This document shows, piece after piece, positions 36,901-49,100 of a stretch of 61,457 nucleotides of DNA. The stretch covers positions 1 through 61,457 of the forward strand of contig AJWJ01000079.1 of the NCBI GenBank assembly GCA_000277445.1, read 5' to 3'. The translations under genes were made by a program, and so were the position numbers. This stretch comes from Polysphondylium violaceum (Eukaryota > Evosea > Eumycetozoa > Dictyosteliales > Dictyosteliaceae). The notes below the pieces were generated by a model that made no database searches, had not been told where the DNA came from, and saw only the letters and a list, made by a program, of their open reading frames with translations. Position 1 is the first letter of the stretch; the number at the start of each line of letters is the position of its first letter.

Positions 36901-38834
36901 CATCATTAAAAGAAGAGGAGACACAACAACATTACTCTACACCTATACCAGTATCTCAGCCATCCAGTAATGTATCTACACCCAATAGTATTGTAAGCAC
37001 CAGTACTATTAGTACGCCCAGTAGCAGTGCAGGTAAATCAAAAAGAAAGCAGAAACTAAAGTACCTCACACCATCATCGACTCCCTTTTCATCAGTGATT
37101 GATATACTCCCCACCAAACATGGTTGCTCAAGTCTGAATTCTCAATCACCAATCCCATTCCACACTTGTCAAGATTTTAGTATCTCAAGATCTGATTCTC
37201 AAACTTTTGATGAATATAATTTGTTTTCTTTATTTATCGTAATCAATCATGGTCAGTTTATATTTTACGAAGACAATGGTAATAGTAAAACAAAAAATAC
37301 CTCATCTACAGATCCAACACCACCACCATCTCAACAACAATCCTATTATCAATATGATTTAACATTTGAAAGGTTTGAAACATTTTATGTTTCTCGATAC
37401 TATGGAAGAGATATCAATTTTATTAGTTGTCTGGTCGATGATATCAATCTTAAAGAATTTGATTTATCAACACCAAATAATAACAGTGCCAAAGAGTTGC
37501 CCAAATATCGTACATTGGTAAACAAAACAATACCCAAAGATTCTAGTATCTATTCAGATCAACAAATACTCACCATCACGGTCTCTTTGAATAATGACAA
37601 AACTGGATTTCTTGATGACCATATCAATAATGGTAATATATACTCTCTTGTGTTTAAAGGTCTCACTCTTCATTACCAATTAGGCTCGACATGGTTGAAT
37701 AGAGTTATTTCATTCTTTTCCAGAGATAGTGATAGTAGTGATAATAGTGATAGTAAAAAGGAACAGGAACAGGAACAGGAAAAGGAAAAGAAAAAAGATG
37801 ATAATAGTACCAATAGTAATAATGAAAAATACTTTATAAACTTTGTAGATTCATCAATTTCTTATACACCAGTTAGTAGTAAACTCAAATCAGGGGCAGT
37901 TGTATTCTTTTCAGATATTAAATTAAAGATACCAGATTCAAATACATATTCATTTTTGGGTCAAAACAGCTATATCAATGTCATTGACGACTTGTCCTAT
38001 GCTTTTATTCCAAGCGATAAAATCAAAAATATTGGATCCGTTTCAGAGTATTGGAATCAATGTGGATACGTATCGATATTGCATTTGGATTATGTTGAAC
38101 TGGAAATCATGGTATCTAAATTACTCCCAACCCTAATGATTGATTATAGTCACAACTTGTTATCTGTCAATGCATGTTCAGACTCGTTTTATGTTTTCAA
38201 TCAATTGATGAACAACTTGTTGGGATTGGATATCCCCATTGCCGAAGTGGCCGATCTCATCATTACCCAAGGTATAGGTCCAGATTTAAAAGAGAATATA
38301 GATATTTTAATCAATGAAGATACATTTAAATTACCACAACAACAAGATCAACCTCAACAACAAAAGACACAACAATATGATCAACAATTGCAACAAACAC
38401 CTACATCATCTTCACCCAAAATTCCATATAGTCCATCGCCAAACACTGTATCTGGCACCACACTAAATCTAGAGTTTGAAGAATTCTTTGATGACAGATT
38501 TGGTGATTTTAGTGATGAAGAAGCAGGTGGAGGACATGAATCAGTGTATGAATATTACTCTCCGTTGGATATGATGTCATCACATAGTAAATTCTCTGAA
38601 ACTGAATCAAATAGCTCTGTTGAAGTGATAATGAATGAAATACAAGATACTTCTTCTCAGACTTCAAATGCCCCAATCATGGGCTCCATTATGATTGAAG
38701 ACTATGATCATGAGAAACTAGAATCTTACCCACCCCAAATCGTTCCTCCTTCTTCAACAATCCAGGAATTTCCACATAGAGATTTCTATAACGATTCTGA
38801 TATTTTAGAGGTACCTCCTTCATTATTTAATACC

Positions 38835-38865
<31 letters not shown>

Positions 38866-40928
38866 ATAATAGTAATAATATTATTGAAACAAATAATGTT
38901 TCTTGGATTGATGGGGCAAATAAACCAATTGAGCCCATAGATAATTATATTACTAGTCCAGATGAAGATCCAGAGGATAATAAATTGCCAGCAAATTATC
39001 CAACCTCGTCTAATAGAATCGTATTTAGAAGAATGAATATGTCTATTAAAATATTCAAAGGTTTAGATTGGGATAGAAGTAATAGCAGCGCCAATACTAC
39101 CACTAGTGCATCTCCCTTAACGCCAGTGCTTTTGAAAAAAGGTCAAAGTCAAACACCTATCAACAATAGTGGCAAACAAAATAATCAAAGAGATCAAGGT
39201 TGTTATGTCGAAATATCCATTACCAATTGTAATATTAGAATAGATAGATTCGAAGAAAAGGAATCATATGCCAAAAGAATGTCTTTGCATTTCTCTGATA
39301 TTACCATCATTGATCACATTCCTACCAGTCTCTGGAACAAATTTCTTTGTTCGGATACCAATGTCACAAGATACCAAGAATCGCCCATGGTTAAGATATT
39401 GTTGGAAACGGTTAGACCAGATCCGAGTAGACCTTTGTTGCAAGAAAATAGACTCAAGGTACTCATCCTCCCCATCCGATTCAATATTGATCAGGATACC
39501 GTTAGATTTATTGTAAACTTTTTGTCATATAAGCCTCCAACATTGGCATCGTCAACCTCTTCTTCTACCACAACCTCACCAACTATCACTGAACAACCAA
39601 GTGTTATAAACACCTCGTCGTCTTCCATTTCAACATCTACCAATCCAAGTGTTGGAGGTAGTTTAAGTAACACTGGTGATATTACTCTTGTCTCCCCCTC
39701 CATCAACTCTTCTAGTTCCTCCACGGTAAATTTAAATTTATCCTCTGGTTCCTTGGCGTCGGCCACCACCGCTACAGGAGGTACATCACCTACCTCTTTG
39801 AATAACTCGAGTAATTCTACTATTACAACAACCACAAATGCCCCAGCTATTAGTCACAGTAAAAAGGCATCCCATTCCACCAGTAGGGCCATACCTGAAG
39901 ATAAGGCCAAAGCCACAGACAAGGAAGCTCAAGAAATGACTTATTTCCAATCGGTTGAAATTCTTCCCATACGCATGAAGGTTGATTATAAGCCTAAAAA
40001 AGTAGATTATCACAGTTTAACCAGTGGCAACTATGCAGAGTTGTTGAATCTCTTGCCATTGGAAGGTGCTCTGTTCAATTTGGTGAGATTAAAATTAACA
40101 GGTGTTGGTGGTTGGTCTGCTTTATTCAATCAGATTGGAAAGCTGTGGATTCCTCATATTATCCAAACCCAATTACTCGGATATGTCTCTGGTGTCAGAG
40201 GATTAAATTCATTGATTCACATAGGAGAAGGTTTGGCCAATCTCATCATTTTGCCCTATGAACAATACAAAAAGGATGGAAACTTTATCAAAGGTTTAAA
40301 AAGAGGTACAACCACTTTTCTAAAGAACCTCACCGTAGAGACATTAACTGTCGGTGCCAAAGTAGCTGTTGGTACTCAAAATCTCTTGGAAACTGCAGAC
40401 ACTGTACTCTCATCTCCCAAATCTCAGCATTTTTCCAAATCCTCAACCAAAAACAGTACACCAAACTTTTCTTCCCCTCAAATCCAACAACAGCATTCAT
40501 ATATTCAATCATTGTTGAGTAATCCAAATTACCATCATTTACATCAACAACAACAACACCATCATCAACAACACCATGTCGGTAGTAAATTCTCGGATCA
40601 ACCAGGTGACACCAAAGAAGGTATTCAACATGCCTATGAAAGTGTCTCTAGAGAGATTAAATCTGCAGCCCACACAATCATAGCTATCCCAATGAAAGAG
40701 TATCACCAAAAAGGCATTACCAAAGGATATGTTAAATCAATAGTCCAAGCAGTACCCATTGCAATCATTAGACCTATGATTGGTATCACTGAAGGTGTGA
40801 GTAAAACTTTATTAGGAGTGAGAAATCAAATTGATCCTGCTAGAAAAACTGAAATGGACAATAAATATAAATCAACCAAGGATCAACCATCTTCATCAAC
40901 AACAACACACAACAAAAAATCTATATAA
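33994..40928 (+). CDS. atg2: Autophagy-related protein 2 (ATG2), bridge-like lipid transfer protein
   Basis: ATG2 forms a rod that moves lipid from the ER to the growing autophagosome. Exons 33994-34288 and 34348-40928 give 2291 aa in frame. The chorein N domain is at residues 1-95 (FKIAFKKGTINLNNLELNTK). The conserved ATG_C region lies near 1930-2270: LVRLKLTGVGGWSALFNQIG, GYVSGVRGLNSLIHIGEGLA, LPYEQYKKDGNFIKGLKRGT and RPMIGITEGVSKTLLGVRNQ. The middle is long and interrupted by Asn, Ser and Gln runs typical of dictyostelids. The second exon starts at CAG (34345-34347) because only that acceptor keeps the frame through QNTIDYNDYVLEK. It is longer than yeast Atg2 (about 1590 aa) and human ATG2A/B (about 1940-2080). 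Confidence 0.92.
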
Positions 40929-41051
40929 ATAAATGTACATTTTTCAATAATATAAATATAGTTTGTCTTTTGTTTGTTGGTCACTACAGGTAAAATAACT
41001 ATTATCTGCTGAACCTTTGATCTTCTTGACTTTGACAATATTATACAAGGA

Positions 41052-41143
41052 GCCATTGACAAACATAATACAATGAGATTCTTTTGTTTGACTCCTACAG
41101 TTTCAAACAAAAGAATCTCATTGCCATAATGTTTATCAATGGC
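41052..41143. ncRNA. Long hairpin with a 21 bp perfect stem, miRNA-precursor-like
   Basis: A 21-base arm at 41071-41091 (starting CAATGAGATTC) is exactly complementary to 41103-41123, leaving an 11-base loop (CTCCTACAGTT). Outside it, an internal loop is followed by AAACAT pairing, a single mismatch, then GCCATTGA (41052-41059) with TCAATGGC (41136-41143). About 35 of 40 positions per arm pair. Weaker complementarity may continue outward. It lies 124 bp after the atg2 stop and about 230 bp before PPWD1. The shape fits a Dicer-type precursor or a fold-back element; the transcribed strand is unknown. Confidence 0.55.
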
Positions 41144-41369
41144 AGAGTCTTGTTCGATAATCTCATTCAAAGAGATTACCCAGAGAGAAGCTCACATTTT
41201 TCATCTTGTCGATTCTTGTTTAATGTCCTAACATGATTATTTCCACCAAGATTGGAGATTTCATTAGCCGATTTTCATCAAAAAGAATTGAACTCGTGAA
41301 AAAAAAATGATTCATTTTTAATTAAAAAAAAAAAAGAAAAATCTTTTTCTGCAATTTAAGCAAACAGCG

Positions 41370-43597
41370 ATGAGTAGTAATGATAAAAAAAGAAGTAATC
41401 AAGATGGTGATGAATCAACAGATACCACCTCTCAAGGTCACCAGGATGATTCAAAAAGATTGAAAACAACAAAATCAGCTGATCATGAAAAGAAAAAGAA
41501 AAGTAATATTTTTATGTATATCTAGATATAGTGGAGTCATATGACTATTCTCCTAGAGTGTAATGTAACTAACATATTCATACATATAGATAAAGAATTA
41601 CCTTTTGAACAACTTTATCTAGACAGTTTACCAAATTCATTTATGTATGAAAAGAGTCTTATGCATAGAGATATATGTACATTTGTAGCAGTCAGTAAAA
41701 CAGAGTTTATAGTCACTGCAGATATATTGGGTTATGTAAAGTTTTGGAAAAAGTTACCAATAGGAATAGAGTTTGTAAAAACTTTTAGATCACATAATGG
41801 TCCTATCACTTGTATATCTATTAGTTTTGACGGTCTTTGGTTATGTACTGTCGGTTTTGATAAAAATGTTAGAATATATGATGTTTGTAATTTTGGTATG
41901 CATAGCATTATTAGTATTAATAAGGGTTAAAAGTGGACTAAACATACTAATTTATAAATACATATAAAGATTTAATCAATTCATTTAAAATACCTTATTT
42001 ACCTCTAACTTGTCAATGGATCTATGGTCCAAATTCTAGCAAAACTTTATTAGCAATGTAAGTTTGCCATCTATCTTATTTAGATAGATATACTAATATT
42101 TATATATATAAATATCATAGATCAAGTAGAGAATCATCAGATATAAATATATATGATTCAACAAGTGAAAGTAATTCAGAGAAATCATTACATTGTTTAA
42201 AGGTACATAGAAAACCAGTACATTTAATTAAATTTAATCCAACCTATCATACTATTATAAGTGCTGATATTGGAGGAGGACTCGAGTATTGGGATCATGA
42301 AGAACCATTTAACGAACCCAATCATTTGGAGTTTACAATGAAGTTGGACACTGATCTATATGATTTTATGAAAAACAAAACAGTGCCAACCAGCTTGGAA
42401 GTCAGTCCCAATGGCAAGTTTTTGTCGAGTATGGGTAGAGATAAAAAATTACGTGTTTTCAATTACCTCAATGGCAAACTACACAAAATGTATGATGAAT
42501 CCTATGCAATGCTGACTCAAATACAAAAATCAGAGGATCCAAACTACTGGATTGATTCTGGTGATTTTGGCAAAAGAATGGCCGTCGAAAAAGATATAGA
42601 TGGAATGTTTGATAATTTCCTCGAAAACATTACAACCAAACAAGCTCCACCTCCCACCAACATCCTCTTTGATGAAAGTAATAACTTTTTAATTTATCCA
42701 ACTTTAATTGGTATTAAAAGTATGTATATATCATATATAACTATTTATCTCTTTACTAATAATTCATTAATTAATTAATTATTAGTTGTTAATATGATAA
42801 CCAATAAAGTATCAAGAGTAATTGGTAAAATTGAAAATTCAACTAGATTTTTAGGATTGGCTTTGTATCAGGGTAGAAATGAAGGTGATGTGAGTTTGGG
42901 AACAAAAAAGAGAGATTCAGAACCAGATCCAACTATTTTTGCATTGGCATTCAAGAAACAAAGATTCTATTTGTTTTCTAAAAGAGAGCCAGAGGATACC
43001 GATAATCCAGAGTTGGGCAGAGACATTTTCAATGAAAAAGTGTTGAAAGAGGAATCTCTATTCCAGCAATCTGCTGCCGCCGCAAGACAAATACCAAGAA
43101 ATGCAGTCATCCACACCACATTGGGTGACATTCACATTATGTTGTATCCCGACGAAGCTCCCAAAACAGTTGAAAACTTTACAACCCATGCCAAGAATTC
43201 CTACTATGACGGCGTTATTTTCCATCGTGTAATCAAGGGATTCATGATCCAGACCGGTGATCCTTTGGGTGACGGCACTGGTGGTACAAGTATTTGGGAC
43301 AAAGACTTTGAGGATGAATTCAATCGTAATCTACGTCACGATAGACCATTCACTGTTTCCATGGCCAATGCAGGCCCCAATACAAACGGAAGTCAGTTCT
43401 TTATCACCACCGTTCCCGTTACTAGACTGGATAATAAACACACAGTGTTTGGTAGAGTTTATAAAGGAACCGATGTTGTTTCTGCCATTGAAAAAGCAAA
43501 AACAAACTCTACTGATAAGCCTCTGGATGACATCTCAATCGTTAGTATAACTGTCACCCAAGATGTCCCTTCTGAATATTCATCAAGAAAGAAATAA
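41370..43597 (+). CDS. ppwd1: PPWD1: WD40 and cyclophilin peptidyl-prolyl isomerase
   Basis: Spliceosome-associated cyclophilin. Exons 41370-41502, 41590-41895, 41970-42057, 42121-42719 and 42786-43597 give 645 aa, the same size as the human protein (646). A basic Lys/Asp-rich N-terminus is followed by WD40 repeats (HRDICTFVAVSKTEFIVTAD, HNGPITCISISFDGLWLCTV, CQWIYGPNS), and a cyclophilin domain from about residue 485 (AVIHTTLGDIHIMLYPDEAP). Active-site residues are present: FHRVIKGFMIQTGDPLGDGT with the catalytic Arg, and MANAGPNTNGSQFFITT. The isomerase is therefore expected to be active. The introns are 60-90 bp. Confidence 0.94.
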
Positions 43598-43900
43598 AAC
43601 ATGTTTATTTAAAAGATATTTCTATATTTATAAATCATGATTCTATTCCAATGTTATTTACATTTGAGACACCTCCAGTACTTTTTCTTTAAATAAAACT
43701 TCAATAAAATGATTCTATTCTAAAAATCGTTTGTGATAAGGTAGATTGGATGTAGAAGTTATGTGAAAATCAAATTTTCAAGAACTTTTAATAAATTAAA
43801 GCCATCTTTTTTAAATTAAAAATTTTATTATATAATATTTGTTTGTATTAATTATTGATCTATAGATATTTGATATTTTTCTATACCATGAGTCTGTATG
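43598..43900. other. Intergenic, PPWD1 3' flank
   Basis: AT-rich flank with AATAAA-like signals near 43696. No gene or hairpin seen before the MITE at 43909. Confidence 0.45.
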
Positions 43901-43908
43901 GTCATTTA

Positions 43909-44122
43909 CAGAGATGCTTTTTGGTCGGTTCGGTCGACCTATTAGAGATTGTGACCGACCTATAAAAAAAAAAAATTAATAATTAACCGACCTCTAAATT
44001 GTTTTTTATACCACAATTCCAACCTATGCCCATATTTTTTTTTTTCAAATGAATCCATAAAATTTAACCGCATTTGAACCAACCTGGATGGAGAGTACTC
44101 AACCGACCAAAAAGCATCTCTG
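43909..44122. mobile_element. hAT-like miniature inverted-repeat transposable element (MITE)
   Basis: A 214 bp element with no coding capacity. Perfect 22 bp terminal inverted repeats, 43909-43930 and 44101-44122, begin CAGAGATGCTTTTTGG; this fits the hAT-type terminus (CAG-R-G). Flanking 8 bp GTCATTTA (43901-43908) and GTTATTTG (44123-44130) match at 6 of 8 positions, as expected for an ageing 8 bp hAT target duplication. Subterminal CGACC repeats (GTCGACCTAT, GACCGACCTAT, AACCGACCTCT) are consistent with transposase-binding sites. Intact TIRs with a decayed target duplication suggest moderate age. It would need a transposase from elsewhere. Its insertion is between PPWD1 and the tRNA. Confidence 0.8.
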
Positions 44123-44429
44123 GTTATTTGTTTTAGTTTTGCCAAAATATATGATATACAATTGATTTACCTAAGTATGTAAATTATTTCCAGTAAAGAA
44201 TAGTCAAATCCAATTTGAATTCATATTTTTCCAAACCTATAAAAGCTGGGTTTTTTGTTAAGAATAAAGCATTAATCATCAATTAGGGGCGTTTCTTTCC
44301 AGTTTGAGAGTCCTATCTAGAAGCTTGACTCTATATAGTTTCCTATATTTGCCGACACCAAGGGATAATTTTTTTTTTAAATTTTTTACTCAACCATTCT
44401 ATTTGAGTGGAAGAGACAGCTTTATTGAG

Positions 44430-44545
44430 GCGGTCTTTAATGTCATTACCGTGTGGACGTGTTGGTGTTGAGAGTCGAACCGTGGGTGACTCGTTGAGAA
44501 GCCAGCCTTTTACCGTGGTGCCGAGGACGAGGGATTAAGAATCCC
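44430..44545. other. GC-rich tRNA-like segment downstream of tRNA-Phe
   Basis: A GC-rich stretch unlike its surroundings. On the minus strand GGTTCGACTC resembles a tRNA B box and CGGCACCACGG a weak A box, but the arms do not pair as a T arm should. It contains two small hairpins: GAGTC (44472-44476) with GACTC (44488-44492), and GGGATT-AAG-AATCCC (44531-44545). It could be a decayed tRNA, another Pol III RNA, or sequence dragged in by a tRNA-targeted element. Not resolved. Confidence 0.3.
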
Positions 44546-44574
44546 GATAAAAGATGTCTTCTTCATAAAAACTT

Positions 44575-44648
44575 TGCCTCAGGCCGGGATCGAACCAGCG
44601 ACCTTAAGATCTTCAGTCTCACGCTCGTACCAACTGAGCTACTAAGGC
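44575..44648 (-). tRNA. tRNA-Phe (anticodon GAA)
   Basis: A complete cloverleaf is drawn on the minus strand. The acceptor stem is GCCTTAG with CTGAGGC. The D arm is GCTC-AGTTGGTAC-GAGC. The anticodon arm is TGAGA-CTGAAGA-TCTTA, with GAA at the centre of the loop. The variable loop is AGGTC. The T arm is GCTGG-TTCGATC-CCGGC. The discriminator base is A. There is no intron. The A and B boxes (TAGCTCAGTTGG and GGTTCGATCC) are intact, so the gene should be transcribed by Pol III. tRNA genes are the targets of dictyostelid TRE elements; no TRE is seen within the window. An upstream T-run lies beyond 44750. Confidence 0.96.
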
Positions 44649-44865
44649 TTGGTTGAAATATCAAAAAGATCGATTGTATAAATTTTTAATGCTACAATTA
44701 TAAATTGGAAATAAAAATTCTCCTTTCTGTTTTCACTCGAATTTAAATTATTTATCTCTTATATTCAACTTGACTCATGATAAATATCAATTACTCATTT
44801 TTCGTTAAAACGAATGATTTTTGAAAAATATAATTAATGATTGCTCATATTAAAAACCAGCGACA

Positions 44866-46028
44866 ATGAACTATACAACTAAATCCTTAAAGAGAGTTTG
44901 TAACAGTTTTTGGAACAATAGATATATTACATCGACTACTACTCGTAGTTTGTTGAAATCAAATATCAACACATCACTCGCTAGATCATATACTACAACA
45001 GCATCATCATCAACATCATCGTCATCATCAAATAATACAACTAAATCATTTGAAGAGATTCAAAAGCAAAGAGCAGATAATGAAAAGAAAGCTAAATTCC
45101 TTAGAGGAGAAGTCATGTTGGAAGGTATTAGAAACGATGGTACATCATTAAGATGGTATAAAGACACTGGTTATGCATACAGTGAAGAACACAAGGGTTG
45201 GTTACCTTTGATTGACAATAGACCCATTAAAACTCCAATGGGTAATGTAATTGTTTTACCAGCAAAAGAAATTGCTATGGCAATTGCTGCTGAATGGATT
45301 AATCAAGGAAAATATATCTTACCATCAAGATTACCAATTGTAAGTGTTTATATAAACAATTCTTTTCATCTATTATATAGACCTATACTGACAACTATGT
45401 CTATCATCGTTATCATCATTAGACACAAACTATTATTTCATGTTTAGATATATTCCCAGAAGGTAGAAAGAAGATGATTGGTGAATTCATTACTCATTTA
45501 TCATCAGATCCAGTAGCCTACAGAGACGATGAAGATATGGAATTAAAAGCACTTCAAGATCAATACTTTAACCCTATCATTGAATGGGGATCTAAATACT
45601 ATGGTGTACCATTCTTTATCTCTACTGGTTTAAAAGTATCTGATCATCCACCAAAATTATTAAAAGTATGTATTCTATTATCATCGTAATCATCAAACTT
45701 TAGTATATATTAATCAATAATAATAACCTAGGCAATTGAAAAACATTTAAATTTATTAAGTAATATGGAATTAGTTTGTTTACAATTGATTGCACAATCG
45801 TCCAAATCCTTCCTCATTACATTGGCATTATACTATGGTCAAATTAAATTGGATAGTCTTTATAAAATGGTAGCAATGGAAGAAGATCTTCAATCTCAAA
45901 CATGGGGAAAGATTCCATTTGGCCATGATTTAGATGAATGTGAAACTCACAATGAAATTGCTCCACCTCTATTTATTTTAAGATCAATGAAACCAATCCC
46001 TAATCCACCAAAGGTTAATATCCATTAA
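44866..46028 (+). CDS. atpaf2: ATPAF2/Atp12, mitochondrial F1-ATPase assembly factor
   Basis: Chaperone that binds F1 alpha subunits while the mitochondrial ATP synthase is assembled. Exons 44866-45339, 45423-45665 and 45732-46028, 337 aa. The N-terminus is rich in Arg, Ser and Thr with no acidic residues for about 60 residues (SLKRVCNSFWNNRYIT), a likely mitochondrial presequence. Core motifs match the family: GWLPLIDNRPIKTPMGNVIV, AMAIAAEWINQGKYILPSRL, and FNPIIEWGSKYYGVPF in the C-terminal half. The exon 2 acceptor is ATTAG at 45418-45422 because it alone yields PITQTIISCLDIFPEGRKKM. The ending PKVNIH is uncertain: a GT at the exon end could make a short alternative tail. Confidence 0.9.
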
Positions 46029-46110
46029 TTAATAAATATCATTCACAAAGACATAGTTTGTTGATCAATAATACAAATGAGATATATATGTGTTTATTTG
46101 TTTGTAAATT

Positions 46111-49100
46111 TTACTTTTTAGATATAGTTTCAAATACCTTTAGATTCTGTTTTCGAAGGTTATTTTTAATGTATTTCGCCCTGTCATCGGTACTGAGGTA
46201 TTGTTCAAAAGCTGTTCTATGGGTTAAGAGGATACTACCGGTGGTGGGTTGTTGTTCATTTACAGAGTTGTTAAAATTTAAAAGACTAGAGAGAAGATTG
46301 GACCAGAGTGCGTTGGATTGAGTGTATATTTTATCGTCGACAAGTGATTGGAAATCTGTGAAATATAATTGCCCCGACTCGTCTTTGGAGATGGAGATTG
46401 GTGACGATGGTGATGCTTTACCATTACACAAAATATAATATACAACTTGAGCCAATCCGAGGTAATCAATGTCATAGGACCACAGGGAATTTTTTCGAGA
46501 CTCGAACCATATGGGCGAGGTACCCGGTGCGAGCTGGTCGAGGGCGCAAGAGAATTTGATGTCAGACTTGAGGAGACTGATGTCTATGCTCTTGGAGTAA
46601 TCGGTAAAGATGAATCCCTTTGTATCCCATGCGCCCTCGCAGTTGGGCGACCAATCGGGCCAGTTGACGACGCTGCCATAGATGAAAAAGAGGGACTGGG
46701 GTGTGATGGATCCGTGAATGATCTTGGCGTGGCTATGGAGGCTTTCCAAAGATTTGAGTAAATCAATAGTGTAAAACATGGCTAATGACTCGTCCATCAT
46801 ATTGCTCTCGACAACGTCGACCAAGTTGCCTTGGTCCAAATAGTCCATCAAGAGGATCGATTTATCGGCATAGTAAGAGAGTGAGTGGAATTGGTTGAAT
46901 TTGGGACATGCCTTTTCTTGGCCGGCGGCATTCAAACGGGATTGGATTTGATGGCAAATGTAAAACTCCCAAATAGTGTTTCCTTGGATTTTGACAACGA
47001 GTTGTTTGTCCTCATAGCTTCCACTGGTACATTCTGCTTTAAAGGTGCTTGATTGACTGGTGTTGGATCTTCCAATGCAGGATTGGACGCTAAGGATGCC
47101 GTCCACCAATGCAACAGTGATTTGGTCATCGGCGACATCAAACTCGTTTCCAGGCTCAACATTTTCCAAAAAAGTAGAAATAGGAGCAACATCGTCGGAA
47201 CAATTGTAAAAGGTGTCTATTGATTGTACAACGGGAGAAACAGTCTGTTCAAGAGTGAATTGGTAGTCGGCATCATAGGGATTGAATCCATCGCCACATT
47301 CATCCAATGGAATGGTATTGCAAAAAATCACGCCGGTTGGGTCAATGTTTTGTGTGAGATTTCCAGTAATGTTGCCAATGGAACGATTGGTAATCTTGTC
47401 ACTGGTGGTATCCATTTGATCTTCAACATCTACAAATCTAGATGATGTAATATTTGATATTGTACTTATGGAAAACGATGATAATGATTGTTGATTTTGT
47501 TGTTGAGGTTCTGGATCAGAGAATATTGTAAATGATGATGGTTGTTTCTTTTCTTGAGTAATTGGCTCATCAGAAAAGATTGTAAATGACGATGGTTGTT
47601 TCTTTTCTTGAACAACTGGTTCAGGATCAGAGAAAATGGAAAAGGAAGATGGTTTCTTTTCTTGAACTACTGGCTCTGGATCAGAGAATATTGAAAATGT
47701 TGATTTGGTTGATGTTCTAAGAGCATTTACATCATTTTCAGTTTGAGTTGTAGGTTTAGAACTTATTGTTGGATCTTCAAAAATAACAAAATTACTATTA
47801 CCTGCAATCTTGGCAGCTGCTACTTCTTTTTGAACTACTCTATCTATTCTTTCCATGGTTTTAATTCTTTCTCTTTCATATTGTTCTTCTTCTTCTTGTT
47901 CTTGTTCTGGTCCCTGATGGTATTGTTTTAGAATATCTCTATTTGTAATCTTTTGACGGGGTAGATGTGCTGGATCTATGTTTTCCTGATTATCAAGTTC
48001 ACTTTCATCATTGAATGGAATATTATTACTAATTGGTTTACTGAAAATAGAAGGTTCTTCTTGTTCTTGTTGCTGTTGTTGTTGTGGTTGTTTTCTTGAG
48101 AATGGATCAGGGGAACTAGAATTCTTTTCATCTTCAAATCCAAGTGGACCTCCAAACATTTCCATAACATCATTAAATGCTTCTTTGGTATGAATCGTCA
48201 TTGTCATACCACTATCATAGTTTCTCTTTGTTGTATTATTTTGTTGTTGTTCTCGTTCTTGTTGTTGTTTTAATTTTAATTCAGCTTCTTGTTGTTGTTT
48301 TAATAATAATTCTTGTTTTTCTTTTTCTTGTTTTAATTTTAATTCCAATTCAGCTTCTTCTTGTTGTTTCTTTTGTATTAATAATAATTGATCCAATTCA
48401 TTTTGTTTTTTCATGTAAAGGGTGGCTCTATATTCTTCAAAACACAACTCTTGTTCATTATTGATAAACAATTCTTTCTTGTAACCAATCTTTTCATTTC
48501 CTCTTGAAGATGATGATTTGGACGATGAAGGTTTGGTTGACAAAGAAGAAACGGATAAGGTTTTGGGAAAGCTTGCCAATGGGTTATTTTGAATTTGTTC
48601 CAATTGTGACAATTTAGAGGCATTGGACAACTTTAATTTATCAGGAGAAGCAGGTCTACTATCCCCATTGCCAGTCTCAATGGATTCATCACAATATACT
48701 TGAAAAGAAGAATTTGTACCGCTTCCAGACTTTTGCTTCTTTTGAGTAATCTTGGTTTCTGACCATTTTGCTGGAATTTGAGTATTTTCCTTATGTTTGG
48801 TTAGTTCTGGCTCCAACTCTTCCCATCGGATTTGACTACCACCATTGCCACTGGTACTGCTCGAGGCCTTACGTGAGGCGCCAAGGAATTTACTGTTGGT
48901 TTCAATGTTTGAGCTATTGCCACCAGTTTCATCGGAAAATATTTGAAACTCACTATTGGATTTCTTTTCAGGGCCCTTTCTTTTCTTGTCTGAGCCACCA
49001 ATAGGTGCGCCTTTGGTCACCGAAGACTTTCTGTCAGATACAACTGCACCGCTTATGGTGCCCAATACAGCCCTTCTAGTGCTAGGTGTAGAGTTTTCGT

